DNA from: Lysobacteraceae bacterium
GTDB taxonomy: Bacteria; Pseudomonadota; Gammaproteobacteria; Xanthomonadales; Xanthomonadaceae
Reading direction: 5' to 3'
NCBI GenBank assembly: GCA_017990865.1
Contig: JAGNNB010000194.1
Coordinates: forward strand, 1 to 6,185
Length of the DNA stretch: 6,185 nt
This document shows positions 1-6,185 of this stretch, one piece after another; within the stretch, counting starts at the first letter, position 1, and every line of letters begins with the position of its first letter. Both the position numbers and the translations under genes were made by a program. Below the pieces are notes generated by a model. It ran no database searches and had not been told where the DNA came from. It saw only the letters and a program-made list of their open reading frames with translations.

Positions 1-3000
1 CCCCCTGCCCGGCTTTCGAGGGCCTTCACGAACGCGTCCGCATTGTCGCCGGCCAACGGGTTCAGCCCGGGCACGATGTCGGCCGAAATCGACGCCAACA
101 GTTCCGTCACGTTCGTGGGCAGCACGATGCGCGGGTCGTTCAATCCGCTGAGCGATCTGAGTTTTTCGAGACGCTTGTCCTTGGCGATACCCTGGAACCA
201 CGTCAGCCAACCACCCGGCATCGTCTGCACTTGCTTCAGCAACCCCCGCACCGCACGCAGATCGGTGCCGTCGGGCATTTCCAGCCCTCTCGCCTTCATT
301 TGCCGCATCGCCTCGATCAGCAACACGCTGTTCTTCGGCAGCAGATCGTCGGCGATCAGGAATTTGGCGGCAGGCGAGACTTTCGAGCTGTTCGCGATGT
401 CGTGATAGTCGGCGAACAGCTTCGGCAACGTCTTCGGGTCGACCGTCATGAACAAGCGATGCACCGCACTGTACGGAATGCCGCTCTCGAGTTTCACCGC
501 ATCGGCCACGCCGCGCGCTGCGTCGATCGACCAACCCGAGTTGATCGACGGTGTATGGGTGACGAACAACGAGAGCGTCGCCAGCACCGTGTGATCGGGG
601 TATTCCAGCGGCAGCTTGGCTTCCATCTCCGGGTTGATCCGCGCCAGCGTGTCGCGAACCTTTTGAAGCTCCGGACCGCTGAGGTGCGTGGTGCGTTCCA
701 GCGGGCCTGCACTCGCGGTCGTCGCGGCATCGCTCTTGCCCTGATGCAGCAACTTGGGCGAAGCCATCGGCGCGCCGGATAACAAGAACCGCGTACGTCC
801 CATCGGGTCGGTGATGCGCCGCAGGCTGGGCGTGCCCTGCACCTTGAAGCCCTTCTCTGTGTAGCGCGTCAACATCGCGTCGATGTTGGCGCTAGGCTTG
901 GAGGGGTCGTAAACATAGGTGTTCGTGTCGCCCACGCGGGTGAGTTCGATCACCGATTGGGGCGCCGGCAGGGCCTTCACCACCGGATCGGCGGCGGTCG
1001 GCGTGGCGGTGAGCGGGAAACTCGCGGCCTTGGCCTCGGCCGCGGACGAAGCCGCCATTTTTTCGATCGCGGCGAAATCGGTCGCGGAAATCACACCGCC
1101 GTCCTTCAACACCTTGCCGACTTCGCGCGCTTCTTCGATCAGCCGCGTGCGTTCGCTGCGCATGCCTTCGAATTCGGCCTTGGACAGCGTGCCGCTCTCG
1201 ACTTTTTGGCGTAGGGTCGCGTACAGGGCTTCGTTGGCGACATTGAGATTCTCCAGCCGCGCTTTCGCGGCGGATTCCAGCGCGGGCTTCGACACGAGCG
1301 ATTGGAAGCTGCGCTGCATACCGACGAGCAGCAGGTACGTCATCGCCGTCTGAGCCAGGAACGCCGAGACGTCCGGAGGCCATTGGCCGGTTTCGAGGTA
1401 GCCCATCGTCGCCGACACCCCGGCCACGCCGCCGAAACCGATCAGGTGCCCCATGACCATTTGTCGAAGCGGGCTAGTGCCGACCAAGGGCTCGGTGAGC
1501 TTGCCGATTCCCTTGAGCGCGCCGACGAACGCCAGATTGGTCGCCGCCGATTTCACTACGCCCATACCGGTCATTTCTTTTCCGAGCAGGACGCGCTGCA
1601 TGGTCAACTCGGACGCGGTGAACACCCCGACTTCGAACAAGGTGGACACCGACGCGATCGTGCGCGCGGTTCTCGCCAGCGCGATCGTCTCGGAGATCGC
1701 CGCCATCCGCACCGCCAGCGCGGCGCCTTCCGTCACCAGCGCGGCCACCAAAGTGATCGCGATATTGAGCAGTAAATCGAGTTTCGCGCGATCTTTGATT
1801 TTCTCCAGAACGCTGCGCATCGTCTGCTCGTAGCCCGATGTTTTCGCCATGAACCCGTCGTAGTCGAGCGTGTCCCAGAATTTCGCCAACTCCGTGCGCA
1901 TGTCGACGAGCGTGGTGGCCATCTCCTGGCGGAACGATTTGGAGCCGACGTCGGCTTTCACCATCGTCTGATGGATGCTCAGGTTACTGGCGTACAGCAT
2001 GAAAATCGCCGAGCGGAAACCGAACAGCGAGGTCGCTTTCGAAAGACGCGACGCTTCGAGCAGGTCGCTCGCGCCGTACATCGTGTCGGCGGGCTCCGCC
2101 ACGCGCGCGGTCGAGGTGTACTGCGGCGCTCCAAAAGGCGATGCGTAAGCGGTGAAGGTGGTGGAAGTGAGCTTGAATCCGAGCCCGGTGTCGAGCTTCG
2201 GCACCGATTTTTCCAAGGTATCGCGCATCACGAAGAAGAAAGACTCGTCCAACCCGTTATTGCCCGGGTAGGTCTTATTGCCTTCCCCGAACCATTTCAG
2301 ATACATCTCGTAGCTGGTACGGGTGCGCTCGAATTTCCGCTTTGCGATCACCATGTCGAATTGTTCGAACTTCAGATCGACCATGTCGAGTCTGGATCGA
2401 TAGCTTCTGGCCAGGCCGAGCGTGGCCGAGCCGAACGACTTGCCGGCGAACGACAGCCACGTTTCGATGTATTCGTGTCGCAAATCGAACAGCGCGCCGC
2501 GCTCGTCCGTGTTTTTGGCCGCATCGACCCCGAGCAAGTCGTCGAGCGCTACTGCGTTCGCATGCAGAATCTGCGTGCGTTCCTGGATCTTCGCGCCGGT
2601 GTCCGCAGCGATGGTGAATGCATCCGCCATGTCTTGAAGGCCGGCGAGCCGATCGGCCGGGGAATACGACAGATGCGCGTGTTCGGTTTCGTCGCGATTC
2701 TCCGCGGTGTAGTAACGTTTGGTCTCCCTCCCCTGCGTATCGACATCCTTCAGATCGCCCTTCTGATTCAAGCCGGCGATGATGCCCGTCAGCAGTTTGG
2801 TGTCCTGTTCTCCCCACGGGTCGTAAATCGGCCCAAGACGCACCGCGCGTTCGAGTTGCTCCGCTTCGCTGCGGACCGTTTCCAGCGCGGAGAAAATCCG
2901 CGGCGACGTCGAGGCCATGCCGAGCGCGCCGAACGACTCCCAGCCGTTCTCGCGCGACATTTTCCGAAGTGCTGCGTAGTTGGCTTTATGCTTTTGGCCT

Positions 3001-4142
3001 TCCGGCGTCGCTTCCATTTCGAGCAGGTCGACGACGATTCTTGCGGCGAGGTTGGCTTGCAGTCGATCGCTGCCGGCGATTTTCCTTTGCAGATAAGCGA
3101 TGCACCACTTGCCGTTCCCTTGATGCAGCCAGCGTTGATAGATCCCTTGCACGGCGCCGTTGCCGATTTCGCCCTTGCTGTGGTCTACGAAATAAGCGCG
3201 GCCGTAGAGCAGGAAATCGTAGACGCGGTAGGCATCGACGCTGAGCCAATCCTGCAGCGCGCTGGTCGCGAAATAATTAAGCTCGAAATCCTTGACCGGA
3301 TCGCCGGTCAGCAATTCCAATAATTTCTTCGTCGCATCGGCGTTCGCCGGGCCGGCCTTGATCGCCAGACCGACGATGATTTCCACCGCGCCCAGGCGTT
3401 GCTCGCTGTCGGTGTGCACCGCCAGCATTTTGATCGCGGTCGCCAGCGCTTCCACATCGTTGGATGTGACGATGCCGACGCCGCCAGGCGCTTGTTTGGG
3501 GTCGTCGTATAGCGCGCCCTGCCCTGCGAACGCGGACACGCGCGGGCGACCGCCCGCGAGCACGGTCTGTGCCGCGCGGCCCGCCTGCCATTCGGCCATT
3601 TCGACGCTGGGCATCGCCGGCAGCGCGTCGCCGACATTGCCGCCGCGGCGCTGGGCGATATGCGCGAATTCGTGGGCGATGGTCGCGCGTCCGGCGCGGC
3701 TGGCGGAGTCGTAGACGCCGTGCGCGAAACCGATCTCGTCGCCTTGCGTGTAGGCGCGCGCCCCGGCGGTCTGCGCGCGCTGCGCCGCGCTGTCGTCGGT
3801 GCGCAAGCGGACGGCCGAAAAATCGTGGCCGTACTGACGTCCCATCGCGCGCTTGACGTCGACGGCGTCGGACGGTTCGCCGTCGTTCGGCGCGGTCGGC
3901 GCTGATGCCGCCGCGCCACCGTCTGCGGCCGCTTTTTCGGGCGCCACGGCGCCGAGCGGCAGCAGCGGTTGCAAGAGAATCTGCATGCCTTGGTTGCCGA
4001 TGCGGGACATCAACGACGCAGGCGATGCCGCTTCGGCGTCGGCGCGTTCGCCATCGCGGCCGCTGCGGTCAGACGTCGCTGCGTGTTCGCCGCTGCGACT
4101 CGATCGGTCGCTGCTGCGTCCATCGGGGCGCTTGTCGCTCAT
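1..4142 (-). CDS. Large DUF4157 (eCIS core domain) protein with HExxH motif (3' end outside window)
   Basis: One frame runs without a stop from ATG at 4142 through 1380 codons to the left edge, so the C-terminus is missing. The start is well supported: the in-frame TGA of the previous gene lies 12 codons upstream and none of the 11 codons between can initiate. Residues 1-95 are low-complexity (Ser, Arg, Asp, then Ala, Pro), as is common ahead of DUF4157. Residues about 94-170 match DUF4157 in order: YGHDFSAVRLRTD, GARAYTQGDEIGF, then HEFAH at 157-161 followed by IAQRRGG. Residues 180-780 are a long, mostly helical body with no domain I recognise. Residues 786-945 hold hydrophobic segments. 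Residues 955-1012 look like coiled coil. Residues 1062-1122 look like a small alpha/beta unit. The remainder is unassigned. C347 is the only cysteine. DUF4157 proteins are often linked to extracellular contractile injection systems as cargo or cargo-associated proteins, and many carry C-terminal effector domains. Whether this protein is an effector, a protease or a loading factor for the upstream deaminase is not decided by the sequence. The missing C-terminus would be informative. Confidence 0.93.
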   Translation of the reverse strand, partial: MSDKRPDGRSSDRSSRSGEHAATSDRSGRDGERADAEAASPASLMSRIGNQGMQILLQPLLPLGAVAPEKAAADGGAAASAPTAPNDGEPSDAVDVKRAMGRQYGHDFSAVRLRTDDSAAQRAQTAGARAYTQGDEIGFAHGVYDSASRAGRATIAHEFAHIAQRRGGNVGDALPAMPSVEMAEWQAGRAAQTVLAGGRPRVSAFAGQGALYDDPKQAPGGVGIVTSNDVEALATAIKMLAVHTDSEQRLGAVEIIVGLAIKAGPANADATKKLLELLTGDPVKDFELNYFATSALQDWLSVDAYRVYDFLLYGRAYFVDHSKGEIGNGAVQGIYQRWLHQGNGKWCIAYLQRKIAGSDRLQANLAARIVVDLLEMEATPEGQKHKANYAALRKMSRENGWESFGALGMASTSPRIFSALETVRSEAEQLERAVRLGPIYDPWGEQDTKLLTGIIAGLNQKGDLKDVDTQGRETKRYYTAENRDETEHAHLSYSPADRLAGLQDMADAFTIAADTGAKIQERTQILHANAVALDDLLGVDAAKNTDERGALFDLRHEYIETWLSFAGKSFGSATLGLARSYRSRLDMVDLKFEQFDMVIAKRKFERTRTSYEMYLKWFGEGNKTYPGNNGLDESFFFVMRDTLEKSVPKLDTGLGFKLTSTTFTAYASPFGAPQYTSTARVAEPADTMYGASDLLEASRLSKATSLFGFRSAIFMLYASNLSIHQTMVKADVGSKSFRQEMATTLVDMRTELAKFWDTLDYDGFMAKTSGYEQTMRSVLEKIKDRAKLDLLLNIAITLVAALVTEGAALAVRMAAISETIALARTARTIASVSTLFEVGVFTASELTMQRVLLGKEMTGMGVVKSAATNLAFVGALKGIGKLTEPLVGTSPLRQMVMGHLIGFGGVAGVSATMGYLETGQWPPDVSAFLAQTAMTYLLLVGMQRSFQSLVSKPALESAAKARLENLNVANEALYATLRQKVESGTLSKAEFEGMRSERTRLIEEAREVGKVLKDGGVISATDFAAIEKMAASSAAEAKAASFPLTATPTAADPVVKALPAPQSVIELTRVGDTNTYVYDPSKPSANIDAMLTRYTEKGFKVQGTPSLRRITDPMGRTRFLLSGAPMASPKLLHQGKSDAATTASAGPLERTTHLSGPELQKVRDTLARINPEMEAKLPLEYPDHTVLATLSLFVTHTPSINSGWSIDAARGVADAVKLESGIPYSAVHRLFMTVDPKTLPKLFADYHDIANSSKVSPAAKFLIADDLLPKNSVLLIEAMRQMKARGLEMPDGTDLRAVRGLLKQVQTMPGGWLTWFQGIAKDKRLEKLRSLSGLNDPRIVLPTNVTELLASISADIVPGLNPLAGDNADAFVKALESRAG
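1107..1280 (-). other. Coiled-coil-like helical stretch
   Basis: Residues 955-1012 are rich in Glu, Ala, Arg, Leu and Lys with hydrophobic residues at helical spacing and only a short break (ESGTLSKAE). The stretch follows the hydrophobic segments and precedes an Ala-rich linker (residues 1030-1060). It may form a stalk or hairpin. The call rests on composition and spacing read by eye. Confidence 0.4.
1308..1787 (-). other. Hydrophobic segments in the DUF4157 protein, possible membrane-inserting region
   Basis: Residues 786-815 include LLLNIAITLVAALVTEGAAL. Residues 897-916 include LIGFGGVAGVSATMGYL. Residues 928-942 include FLAQTAMTYLLLVGM. They stand out from the charged helices on both sides. 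Hydrophobic helix clusters in the middle of long toxins often mark translocation or pore-forming regions, but buried helices in a soluble protein could look the same. The protein has no N-terminal signal peptide. Confidence 0.45.
3639..3863 (-). other. DUF4157 / eCIS core domain
   Basis: This region encodes residues about 94-168. Family hallmarks seen directly are the YGxDFSxVRLRTD segment, the ARAYTxGDEIGF segment, a short G-x-Y turn, and the IAHEFAHIAQ helix with HExxH at 3674-3660. In this family the last helix is usually written as HELxHxxQQ; here it is HEFAHIAQR, so the second glutamine is an arginine. HExxH is the zinc-binding motif of metallopeptidases, and both histidines and the glutamate are intact, but proteolysis by this domain is an inference. 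Confidence 0.9.
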
Positions 4143-4175
4143 TGCGGCAGCCGTCTCATGCGCATCGACCGATGC
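4143..4175 (-). other. 33-base intergenic junction, likely co-transcribed and translationally coupled
   Basis: Only 33 bases separate the two genes, with no promoter-like or terminator-like element, so one transcript is likely. The best Shine-Dalgarno-like sequence before ATG 4142 is GAGACGG, which is weak and rather distant (about 8-12 bases). An 8-codon mini reading frame (ATG at 4165) ends in a TGA that overlaps the ATG start as ATGA, an arrangement that could help ribosomes reinitiate. Both genes lie in the same frame, divided by one TGA. Confidence 0.5.
4162..4175 (-). repeat. Small perfect inverted repeat immediately after the toxin stop codon
   Basis: On the minus strand the 14 bases after TGA read GCATCGGTCGATGC. 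They can form a stem of five or six pairs around a short loop. There is no U-run after it, so it is unlikely to be an intrinsic terminator. It may slow ribosomes or nucleases at the junction, or be chance in GC-rich DNA. An ATGCGCAT palindrome (4158-4165) overlaps its end. Confidence 0.3.
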
Positions 4176-6185
4176 TCACATCGCGACGCCGGCGAGCATG
4201 ACGAATCCGCGTTGCGCCGCAGGCGCGTTCGCGGGCGCTTCGGTGGTCAAGCGAATGATCAGCCCGGGATAGCGTTCGCTCAATTGCCGCAACACGCCGG
4301 AATCGACCGTGCCCGAGGTCGCCCAGAAGCGCGACGAGATGCCGCCGCGACAGGCATGGCAAACGTAGGTGTTGGAAATGTGGATCGCCAGTGTGCGGCC
4401 TTCCAGTTGCGCCTCGGTCAGACCGAGATCCTCGATGCGTGCGATGAACTGATTGGCGAGGTCTTCTTCGGCGTGCTGACGGAACTGCGCGCTGGGCGAA
4501 GGCGACTCGACCGGCCCGATCTCGGCTTCCGGCAGGCCCGCTTCGGGGTCGCGCCCGTGCCCCGGCGCACGACCGGGACGATCGCCGCGCATGGCGTCGC
4601 GGCGCACGGCGGGCGAACCGCCTTCGAACAATTCGGTTTCCATTCCCGGAATGTCGGTGCGTGCGACGGCGACGGTGTCGCGATCCGGATGCAGATTAGG
4701 ATGGCGTGCGCGATACGCGGCGATATCCTCCGGCCCAACTTCGACACGTGCGCCGCCGCCCGTGCCGCGCGAGGGAGCGATCGGCGTATCGAGTGGACGG
4801 TCGATCACCGGGCCCGGCGGCGGTTCGTCGATGCCGGGGCCGCCGGGCGCTTCGCGTCGACCGATCGGCAACTCTTGCGTCGGCATTTCCGGATCGCCGC
4901 CGCGCGCGCGCGGAAGCGCTTCAAGAGCGGCGTCTTCGCGTACATCGATGCTGCGTTCCAGGTCGCGCAGGATGGCGTCCGCTTCCTCCGGCGTGCGGCC
5001 TTCGAGTCGTTGGCGAATCGTCGCGGCGGCCTCGTCCGGACTCACGGCCATGCCATGACGTTCCATCCGATCGAGCGCACGTTGGATGCGGGCTTCGTAA
5101 TCGGCCACGGACACGGTGGCGCCGGGCGTCGTCGCTGCGGGGACGCGCAGACGCATCTGCTCTTCCCATGCGTCGAACATCGCCATCGCCTCGTCGTGGG
5201 TCTTGCCGACGAGGCTCGTGCGCATGTCGGCGGCGATCTGCGCCATTTCGCTTTCCGTGTAGTACTGGCCGTAATCCTCCACCAGTTCCCGAATCGAGGC
5301 GTCGTGCGCTCTCGTCGTGGGGCGTGGCCGCGGCGCCACCGGATGCGCGCCGGGCACATGTCGATCCAGCCAAGCCAAGGCTTCCGGGTCGCTGTCGGCG
5401 ACCGCTTCGACGAAATGCGAAAACTGATCGGCGCGGCTCGCATCGGGCAATTCGTTTTCGACGCGGCCGAGCGCCGCGATCAGCCCGTCGAGATCGGCCG
5501 CCTCGTGTTCGGCGTAGGCCATCAAACTGTCGATAGCGCGATAGCCGTAGCGCTCCACCGCCTGCATTCGGGTCGTGCTCGACGCGAGCAATTCCAAATT
5601 GGCCAAACCGCGAGAGCCCGAAACCGCGGCGTCTTCTTCGATCATGCCGACCACGCGCGCGAAGCGAGGCCCCTCGCCTTCCGGAATCAGGCCGACGATG
5701 CGGGCGAGCTCGTCGGTACTGTGGCCACCGGCGGACATCCGCGCGAACAAGCGCGCGACCTCGTCGGAGAAACCGCCCATCTTCGCGGCGAGCCGATGCA
5801 AGGTCTCCGCGCGCTGCAGCGAGGTCGACGCGATCTCCGCCAATTCCGGATGTGCGGCGCGCAAAGCGTCGAGCGTCATGCCCTCGCCCAGTTCGATCCC
5901 TTCCAGCGCGCGCCCGAGGCGCGCCGCTTCGTCTTCGGGCAAATGCGACAACGCGACCAATACTTCCTCTTCGGTACGCAGCAAGCGGCTGGAGCGACCC
6001 AGGATCGCGGCGAGTCGGGTGAGACCGCCGACCGCGCGCTCGCCCTCGGCGACGCGTCCTGCGAAGCCGAGGATACGCAGGAAACGCGCGATGGCGCCGA
6101 CCCGCGCGCTGACTTCCATCGCGCCCATCGCCGCACGGATTTCGCCGATGCCGACGAACATCGAGGCCACTTCCCAGATCAACGC
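4176..6185 (-). CDS. C-terminal part of a large polymorphic-toxin-like protein with a terminal deaminase-fold domain (5' end outside window)
   Basis: The frame is open from the right edge of the window to TGA at 4178-4176. The TTG at 6182 is a possible start codon, but the preceding codon (GCG) is open and the protein begins mid-helix, so I treat the gene as 5'-truncated. Numbering here counts that TTG as residue 1. Residues 1-65 are hydrophobic and helical. Residues 66-280 are Ala/Glu/Arg/Leu-rich helices with loose repeats. Residues 290-425 are charged helices containing a clearer internal repeat. Residues 427-475 form a Pro/Gly-rich linker. Residues about 500-650 are a compact domain with H570-A-E572 and C608-H-A-C611, matching the zinc-binding and catalytic signature of the cytidine deaminase superfamily. 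The only cysteines in the 668 residues are those two. A helical body, a flexible linker and a C-terminal enzyme domain is the usual layout of polymorphic toxins. The next gene, 33 bases downstream, encodes a DUF4157 protein, which suggests delivery by a contractile injection system. The substrate (DNA, RNA or free nucleotide) cannot be read from the sequence. I am confident it is a gene, and moderately confident of the deaminase assignment. Confidence 0.85.
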   Translation of the reverse strand, partial: ALIWEVASMFVGIGEIRAAMGAMEVSARVGAIARFLRILGFAGRVAEGERAVGGLTRLAAILGRSSRLLRTEEEVLVALSHLPEDEAARLGRALEGIELGEGMTLDALRAAHPELAEIASTSLQRAETLHRLAAKMGGFSDEVARLFARMSAGGHSTDELARIVGLIPEGEGPRFARVVGMIEEDAAVSGSRGLANLELLASSTTRMQAVERYGYRAIDSLMAYAEHEAADLDGLIAALGRVENELPDASRADQFSHFVEAVADSDPEALAWLDRHVPGAHPVAPRPRPTTRAHDASIRELVEDYGQYYTESEMAQIAADMRTSLVGKTHDEAMAMFDAWEEQMRLRVPAATTPGATVSVADYEARIQRALDRMERHGMAVSPDEAAATIRQRLEGRTPEEADAILRDLERSIDVREDAALEALPRARGGDPEMPTQELPIGRREAPGGPGIDEPPPGPVIDRPLDTPIAPSRGTGGGARVEVGPEDIAAYRARHPNLHPDRDTVAVARTDIPGMETELFEGGSPAVRRDAMRGDRPGRAPGHGRDPEAGLPEAEIGPVESPSPSAQFRQHAEEDLANQFIARIEDLGLTEAQLEGRTLAIHISNTYVCHACRGGISSRFWATSGTVDSGVLRQLSERYPGLIIRLTTEAPANAPAAQRGFVMLAGVAM
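4233..4685 (-). other. Predicted deaminase-fold toxin domain (HAE ... CxxC)
   Basis: This region encodes residues about 500-650 of the upstream protein. It starts with a likely beta segment (VAVARTDIPGMETELFEGG), then a disordered Arg/Gly/Pro insert. Next comes a helix led by HAE (4475-4467), a strand reading LAIHISN, the motif VCHAC (CxxC at 4361-4350), and a final helix-strand unit (LRQLSERYPGLIIRL). In the deaminase superfamily the His and two Cys bind zinc and the Glu transfers protons during hydrolytic removal of an amino group from a base. The HxE then N-x-x-x-x-C-x-x-C order resembles DddA/SCP1.201-like and other toxin deaminases. The proline usual in housekeeping PCxxC motifs is a valine here. 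I cannot assign a specific deaminase family. Confidence 0.72.
4956..5234 (-). repeat. Two degenerate copies of a 24-residue helical repeat within the deaminase-toxin protein
   Basis: Residues 317-340 (5234-5163) and 386-409 (5027-4956) align without gaps. Shared positions include A-A at the start, R at copy position 5, L at 8, G at 10, T at 12, then E-A-x-A and a final E; the cores read VGKTHDEAMAMFDAWE and EGRTPEEADAILRDLE. By eye 10 of 24 residues are identical and most others are conservative. The period is 69 residues. The repeat is visible only in the protein and not as a DNA repeat, so it is old. It probably represents a repeated helical hairpin in the delivery or stalk part of the toxin. 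Confidence 0.55.

Noticed and set aside
1971..3323. 450-codon open frame on the plus strand.
   Set aside because: It lies wholly antisense to the DUF4157 protein, whose frame matches a known family and stays open for 1380 codons. Its translation is Arg/Gln/Val/Leu-rich with no recognisable motif, typical of antisense frames in GC-rich DNA.
3308..3919. 203-codon minus-strand frame overlapping the DUF4157 domain.
   Set aside because: It is a different frame of the same strand, with Arg/Thr/Pro/Ser-rich noise. The DUF4157 motifs are read in the other frame.
4162..4175. Intrinsic terminator between the two genes.
   Set aside because: The stem has at most six pairs and no T-run follows on the minus strand, so it is too weak for a terminator.
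4706..5536. 276-codon open frame on the plus strand opposite the toxin gene.
   Set aside because: The translation is extremely Arg/Pro/Ser-rich low complexity, as expected of an antisense shadow in GC-rich DNA. The minus-strand frame has coherent helices and repeats.
6180..6182. TTG at the right edge as the true start of the toxin gene.
   Set aside because: The codon before it is open, the protein would begin inside a helix without a leader, and the window ends before any ribosome binding site could be seen. A 5' truncation is more likely.
1..6185. tRNA, rRNA, CRISPR array, insertion sequence or attachment site.
   Set aside because: Apart from 33 bases the window is filled by two coherent coding frames. 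I saw no direct DNA repeats, transposase motifs or structured RNA signatures.

Overview
The window is GC-rich and almost completely coding on the minus strand. It carries two large tandem genes, each cut by a window edge. Base composition and codon choice (GAA, TCG, GCG and CGC favoured) suggest a high-GC proteobacterium, perhaps of the Lysobacter/Xanthomonadaceae kind. That placement is an impression, because no phylogenetic marker gene is present.

Right part (6185 down to 4176): the last 669 sense codons of a long alanine/arginine/glutamate-rich helical protein. It ends, after a proline/glycine-rich linker, in a small domain with an HAE motif and a CxxC motif. These are the signature of the zinc-dependent cytidine deaminase-like fold used by many bacterial polymorphic toxins. 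The two cysteines of the CxxC are the only cysteines in the visible protein. I read it as a secreted or injected deaminase toxin whose delivery region lies mostly upstream of the window.

Junction (4175 to 4143): 33 bases with a small perfect hairpin right after the stop codon, no terminator-like T-run and no strong ribosome binding site. The two genes are in the same reading frame, with one TGA and 11 sense codons between them.

Left part (4142 down to 1): one uninterrupted reading frame of 1380 codons that runs off the window. Near its N-terminus is a DUF4157 domain (the 'eCIS core' domain) with an HEFAH metalloprotease-like motif. DUF4157 proteins are commonly encoded with extracellular contractile injection systems (eCIS, phage-tail-like particles). 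The remainder is a long helical body, a hydrophobic section, a coiled-coil-like stretch and an unassigned C-terminal region.

Together the two genes look like cargo or accessory genes of an injection-type secretion system, probably an eCIS. No structural particle gene, immunity gene, RNA gene, CRISPR array or mobile element is visible here.
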